A stretch of 64,000 bases of DNA, from assembly GCF_029395495.1 (NCBI RefSeq), contig NZ_CP113918.1, forward strand, positions 62,001 through 126,000, read 5' to 3'. Of this stretch, positions 61,171 to 64,000 are shown one piece after another. Origin of the DNA: Bifidobacterium sp. ESL0769. Lineage in GTDB: Bacteria; Actinomycetota; Actinomycetes; Actinomycetales; Bifidobacteriaceae. Under the pieces are notes generated by a model. The model had not been told where the DNA came from. It did no database searches and saw nothing but the letters and a program-made list of their open reading frames with translations. Position 1 is the first letter of the stretch. Each line of letters opens with the position of its first letter. Both the position numbers and the translations under genes were made by a program.

Positions 61171-61243
61171 AAAAGGTCGGTCGATAGGGAAGCGAGATTG
61201 GCGCAATTCAACCAATTCCGCTAACCTATCGGCCGACTTTTTG
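61171..61243 (+). terminator. terminator of the GH3-GtrA operon
   Basis: AAAAGGTCGGTCGATAGG pairs with CCTATCGGCCGACTTTTT, two mismatches, around about 36 bases. The stem is close to those at 21781 and 23470. Just upstream, GTCGTTACCT occurs twice (near 61114 and 61131). Confidence 0.82.
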
Positions 61244-61303
61244 CTATCTCTGTATTCCGTTATGGCCTTTGATGGGTAATGTCACGTTCATTAGCCCGTC
61301 TAA

Positions 61304-61561
61304 ATGACGGTCATTATCACACAGTCAAATGACCGTGTAAATTTGACTGTGTGATTTTGAGAATGACCGTGTGGGTGGGCATAGAACGTATTGAAATATA
61401 CCGATAGCATTCCCTGAAGCTCTCAAAATGTTATGAGTTAAGCTTCATCGACTAATGGCGGAGTTGGTTCTTCGTTAACCACACAGGCGTCGTCACAGTC
61501 AAAAGCACACAGTCATTTGACCGTGTGGATGTGACCGTGATACTCTTATGATGACCGTGTG
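61304..61561. promoter_or_regulatory. operator array of the AlbA_2-type regulator gene
   Basis: TGACCGTGTG-type sites recur at 61330, 61364, 61518, 61532 (TGACCGTGAT) and 61552. There is also a perfect inverted repeat TCACACAGTCAAA/TTTGACTGTGTGA (61317-61354), a 22-base near-palindrome CACACAGTCA-TT-TGACCGTGTG (61506-61527) and ATGACGGTCAT at 61304-61314. A promoter TTGACC (61517-61522), 16-base spacer, GATACT (61539-61544) overlaps the sites, so bound protein would block it. Autoregulation by the encoded HTH protein is inferred. Confidence 0.7.
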
Positions 61562-61583
61562 AACAACCGACAAGGAGCCGATT

Positions 61584-63242
61584 ATGGCTGTGATCGATGA
61601 ACCGTTGCAGACGATGATTGACCGTCTGCGCCGCCAGCATACCGATGATGGTGATATCGAAGCGAAAGCCTGCGGTCATGGCTTGAGCGCGAGTGTGTGG
61701 GAGTCTGTAAGCGCATTTGCGAACACAGCCGGAGGCGTTCTGCTGCTTGGAGTCGATGAAGAAAGCGGCTTTAAGCCGGCGGTTGGTTTTTCTCTGAATA
61801 AAGTTCGAGACCAATTCATTGAGGGTATTGGCGACGGCGGCGTGAACGGCGCGAGGTTGACTCATCCTCCCGTGTATGAGTTGTCTCGGGAAACGTTGGA
61901 GAATCAACAGATTTTGAAAATCCTCATCCACGAGAACACCATCGATCAGAAGCCCTGCTATGTCACGGCTAAAGGTGTAGGTTCCGGCAGCTACAAACGC
62001 GTTGATGACAAAGACATCAGGCTTTCTGGCGCCGAAATCTATGAGCTGCAGAATGCACTGCGTCCGAGCGATGCTGATATGCAAATAGTCCGTGAGGCAA
62101 ATGTTGCAGACCTGAGCAAGCGAGGAATCCAACGGATACTGGATGCGCGGAAAAGTTCCAAAGCTCTGAGAGGCGCGAACACGCGTCAGGAACAATTGGC
62201 GAGACTTAATATCACGGATAAAAAAGGTGGCATCCGGCTTGCTGGTTTGCTGGTTGCTGGTGAATATCCTCAGCAGTTCTTTCCCCGTCTCATCATCGAT
62301 GTGGCCGTTCATCCGGGTACCGGAAAGTCTCAAGATGATAAGGTTCGCTTTATTGACCGAGAGCGGTGCGAAGGTCCGTTGCCGGAAATGATTGATGAGG
62401 CCGTCGAGGCTGTGGCACGCAACCTACGCAAGACTTCTGTCGTAGAAGGCGTCGCGCGTCGCGAAGAGTTGGAGATTCCGCGTGAGGCTTTGCGCGAGGT
62501 TATTGCCAACGCCGTGGTCCACCGCGAGTATCACTCGATGTTCGTAGGCGCTCCCGTGAGCGTGGATGTGTTTTATGACCGTTTGGAAGTTACCAATCCA
62601 GGTGGTCTCTGGGGTGGTAAAACGCTCGCAAACCTTGATGATGGTCAGTCGAAGTGCCGCAACACCGCGCTGATTCAATTGATGCAGGATGTTCCGCTTT
62701 CTCGTGAGGATGGAACAACCGTAGAGGGCCAAGGGACGGGAATACCTTTGGTGAAGCGGGAGGCGAAGAAGAGCAAAGGGCTGAAACTGGAGTTCAAGGC
62801 CTCCGCGGATTGGTTCAAGGTCATATTTTGGCGCCAAGATATCGTGATTAGGCACATGGCAACTCATCGAAGAATGTCTCATGTGCCGACTCATCGGTTA
62901 TCTAAGTCGGCAACTCAGCGATTATCTGTAGATGATGTGCAAGGGCAAATAAGCGAGGAGGATCTTGAGGATTACTTTAATAGATTTCCGATAGATTCCG
63001 AATCTGACTCGGAACCGCACGATACTTCGGTTTCGTCTGCCGTAAAACGTCAAATTCGTAATGACAGTCAATTATTGACTCTGATACCAGAAAATGACGT
63101 CATATCCGCCCGCGAGCTAGCAAACCAGACGGGCAAATCGGTGGAAACGGTTCGTCGCGAACTTCGCAGGCTGATTCAGGAGCAAAAGGTGGAACCCATT
63201 GGCAAGTCCAAAAGTCGTCAGCGAGTGTATCGCAGGCTTTGA
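61584..63242 (+). CDS. AlbA_2 / HATPase_c_4 transcriptional-regulator-like protein
   Basis: A 552-residue protein of the Schlafen-AlbA_2 group often annotated as ATP-binding protein or RecG-like regulator. The AlbA_2 domain (DIEAKACGHGLSASVWESVSAFANTAGGVLLLGVDEE) occupies about 20-140. The middle and C-terminal parts have the HATPase_c_4 segment (PREALREVIANAVVHREY...VDVFYDRLEVTNPGGLWGG) and end in a winged helix (ISARELANQTGKSVETVRREL). CAAGGAGCCG precedes the ATG. An operator array lies upstream. Such proteins are common accessory genes; their target is unknown, with regulation and phage defence both proposed for the fold. Confidence 0.87.
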   Translation: MAVIDEPLQTMIDRLRRQHTDDGDIEAKACGHGLSASVWESVSAFANTAGGVLLLGVDEESGFKPAVGFSLNKVRDQFIEGIGDGGVNGARLTHPPVYELSRETLENQQILKILIHENTIDQKPCYVTAKGVGSGSYKRVDDKDIRLSGAEIYELQNALRPSDADMQIVREANVADLSKRGIQRILDARKSSKALRGANTRQEQLARLNITDKKGGIRLAGLLVAGEYPQQFFPRLIIDVAVHPGTGKSQDDKVRFIDRERCEGPLPEMIDEAVEAVARNLRKTSVVEGVARREELEIPREALREVIANAVVHREYHSMFVGAPVSVDVFYDRLEVTNPGGLWGGKTLANLDDGQSKCRNTALIQLMQDVPLSREDGTTVEGQGTGIPLVKREAKKSKGLKLEFKASADWFKVIFWRQDIVIRHMATHRRMSHVPTHRLSKSATQRLSVDDVQGQISEEDLEDYFNRFPIDSESDSEPHDTSVSSAVKRQIRNDSQLLTLIPENDVISARELANQTGKSVETVRRELRRLIQEQKVEPIGKSKSRQRVYRRL

Positions 63243-63522
63243 TTTTTTGATATTTAATGGCAAGTCAAAGGCTGGTTGATGGAAAATTATAATTAACGGA
63301 ATCTCGTCAACTGTTGATGGTCTATCAGTTGATTTTGTAATTGCGAATGCCTTATGTCTGCATTTTTGGAATACACCAATGATTCTCTAATTGTATGATA
63401 AAATACTTATGCATTCTGTTTTGTGCAATTAGAAAGAACTGTTGTACGGCAATAAAGTCTATCACGCGATAAGAGATTTATAGACATCACGCAATGAGGC
63501 GAGAAAAGAAAGGCATTCAATA

Positions 63523-64000
63523 ATGTATCAAGGAATAAAAGTTGCTGGAATCGCAGCGTTTGTGTCTGCTTGCGTGCTGTTGTCAAGCGCAAGTATTGCG
63601 AACGCGGACGAGACGCAGACGCAGACCGCTCCCTCGGCTCCGATCACCTCGCAAGTCGCTCCCGCTGCCGAAGGCAACGCGAAGCAACCAGCGAGTCAGG
63701 GGCTTGAAGAGGCCGCTCCGATTCCGTCTGCTCAGGACGCCGAGACTGATCAGGCCAGGGCTGCGCTGCAAGCGGTTATCAATCAGGTGAATACAGCGAA
63801 ATCACATGCGGATTACTACTTGAATTGGGGAAGTTCAGGCGTTGAAGCTGAACTGACTTCAGCGCAGGGCATCTACAACAATCAGAGCGCAACCGCTGCA
63901 GACCTCAATAATGAGGCTGCTACTCTTACGAACGTTCTTAAGACCGCTATTGCAGTGGATACTTATATTCTGCAGATGTATATCAATAATGCACCTCATC
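63523..64000 (+). CDS. secreted surface protein, FIVAR-like, 3' end missing
   Basis: The frame is open to the right edge, so this is the first 159 codons only. A signal peptide (KVAGIAAFVSACVLLSSASIANA) with cleavage after ANA is followed by a Thr/Gln/Pro/Ala-rich linker and a helical block ALQAVINQVNTAKSHADYYL...ADLNNEAATLTNVLKTAI, which fits the FIVAR repeat of large adhesins. AAAGAAAGG lies about 11 bases before ATG 63523. Probably a wall-associated adhesin or glycan-binding enzyme. The 280-base gap before it (63243-63522) is AT-rich with nothing else visible. Confidence 0.75.
   Translation, partial: MYQGIKVAGIAAFVSACVLLSSASIANADETQTQTAPSAPITSQVAPAAEGNAKQPASQGLEEAAPIPSAQDAETDQARAALQAVINQVNTAKSHADYYLNWGSSGVEAELTSAQGIYNNQSATAADLNNEAATLTNVLKTAIAVDTYILQMYINNAPH

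Overview
The window looks like an origin-proximal part of an actinobacterial chromosome, most probably a Bifidobacterium species. The genus call is fairly confident; I do not name a species. It rests on moderately high G+C, strong purine-rich ribosome binding sites, a DUF3073 protein, phosphoenolpyruvate carboxylase, a bifid-type raffinose-like ABC operon with a GH36 alpha-galactosidase, several GH3 enzymes, and the actinobacterial cell-wall block Nudix hydrolase - DUF6049 protein - MurJ next to the CCA-adding enzyme. This block lies close to oriC in other actinobacteria.

Layout. 1-2.1 kb: 3' part of an LRR/InlB-repeat surface protein with a sortase-like tail. 2.1-9.1 kb: alpha-galactoside operon (LacI regulator divergent from a binding lipoprotein, two permeases and GH36 alpha-galactosidase, with no ATPase gene). 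9.2-13 kb: beta-carbonic anhydrase, then a peroxide module, AhpC plus a TrxB-like reductase carrying an AhpF-type dithiol domain at its C-terminus. 13-25 kb: Fic protein, Ppc, an AAA_14/DUF4143 ATPase, a ThrE exporter, a membrane-anchored protein of four internal repeats, TrpS and DUF3073. 25-30 kb: sterol carrier family protein, a small membrane protein, rhomboid protease, Ddl and a PLP aminotransferase. 30-45 kb: pseudokinase, MurJ, DUF6049, Nudix, CCA enzyme, a candidate small RNA divergent from a 49-residue membrane protein missing from ordinary ORF cut-offs, LytR_C protein, RsmA, a G5/transglycosylase-like wall enzyme and tRNA-Thr. 45-54 kb: two convergent membrane-anchored DsbA-like proteins, a Ser/Thr kinase, a histidine-phosphatase lipoprotein and a nuclease-like DUF559 protein. 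54-61 kb: a membrane-bound GH3 with permuted domains, then a cytosolic GH3 coupled to a GtrA-like membrane protein. 61-64 kb: an AlbA_2/HATPase regulator with an operator array, and the start of a secreted FIVAR-like protein.

How the genes work together. The alpha-galactosidase operon and the two GH3 enzymes serve plant or host glycan use. MurJ with its separate pseudokinase, Ddl, the transglycosylase-like protein and the PASTA-less kinase concern cell-wall growth. AhpC, the reductase and the DsbA-like pair handle peroxide and extracytoplasmic thiols.

The most unusual signal is non-coding. Four intergenic loci (27.24-27.53, 51.34-51.83, 52.94-53.12 and 54.25-54.46 kb) carry the same tandem repeat, all in one orientation and with a period of almost exactly 51 bp. 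Each unit holds two AAAGTGCA-type motifs 30 and 21 bp apart. Three of the arrays fall within 3.2 kb and bracket the phosphatase and the nuclease-like gene. Between the nuclease-like gene and its neighbouring array lie three perfect TTATCCACA DnaA boxes in the same orientation, 32 and 31 bp apart. Smaller operator-like arrays precede the fic gene (52-bp period), the DUF4143 ATPase gene (23-bp period), the first DsbA-like gene (CGTTTTG palindromes) and the AlbA_2 regulator (TGACCGTGTG repeats). Their functions are inferred, not shown.
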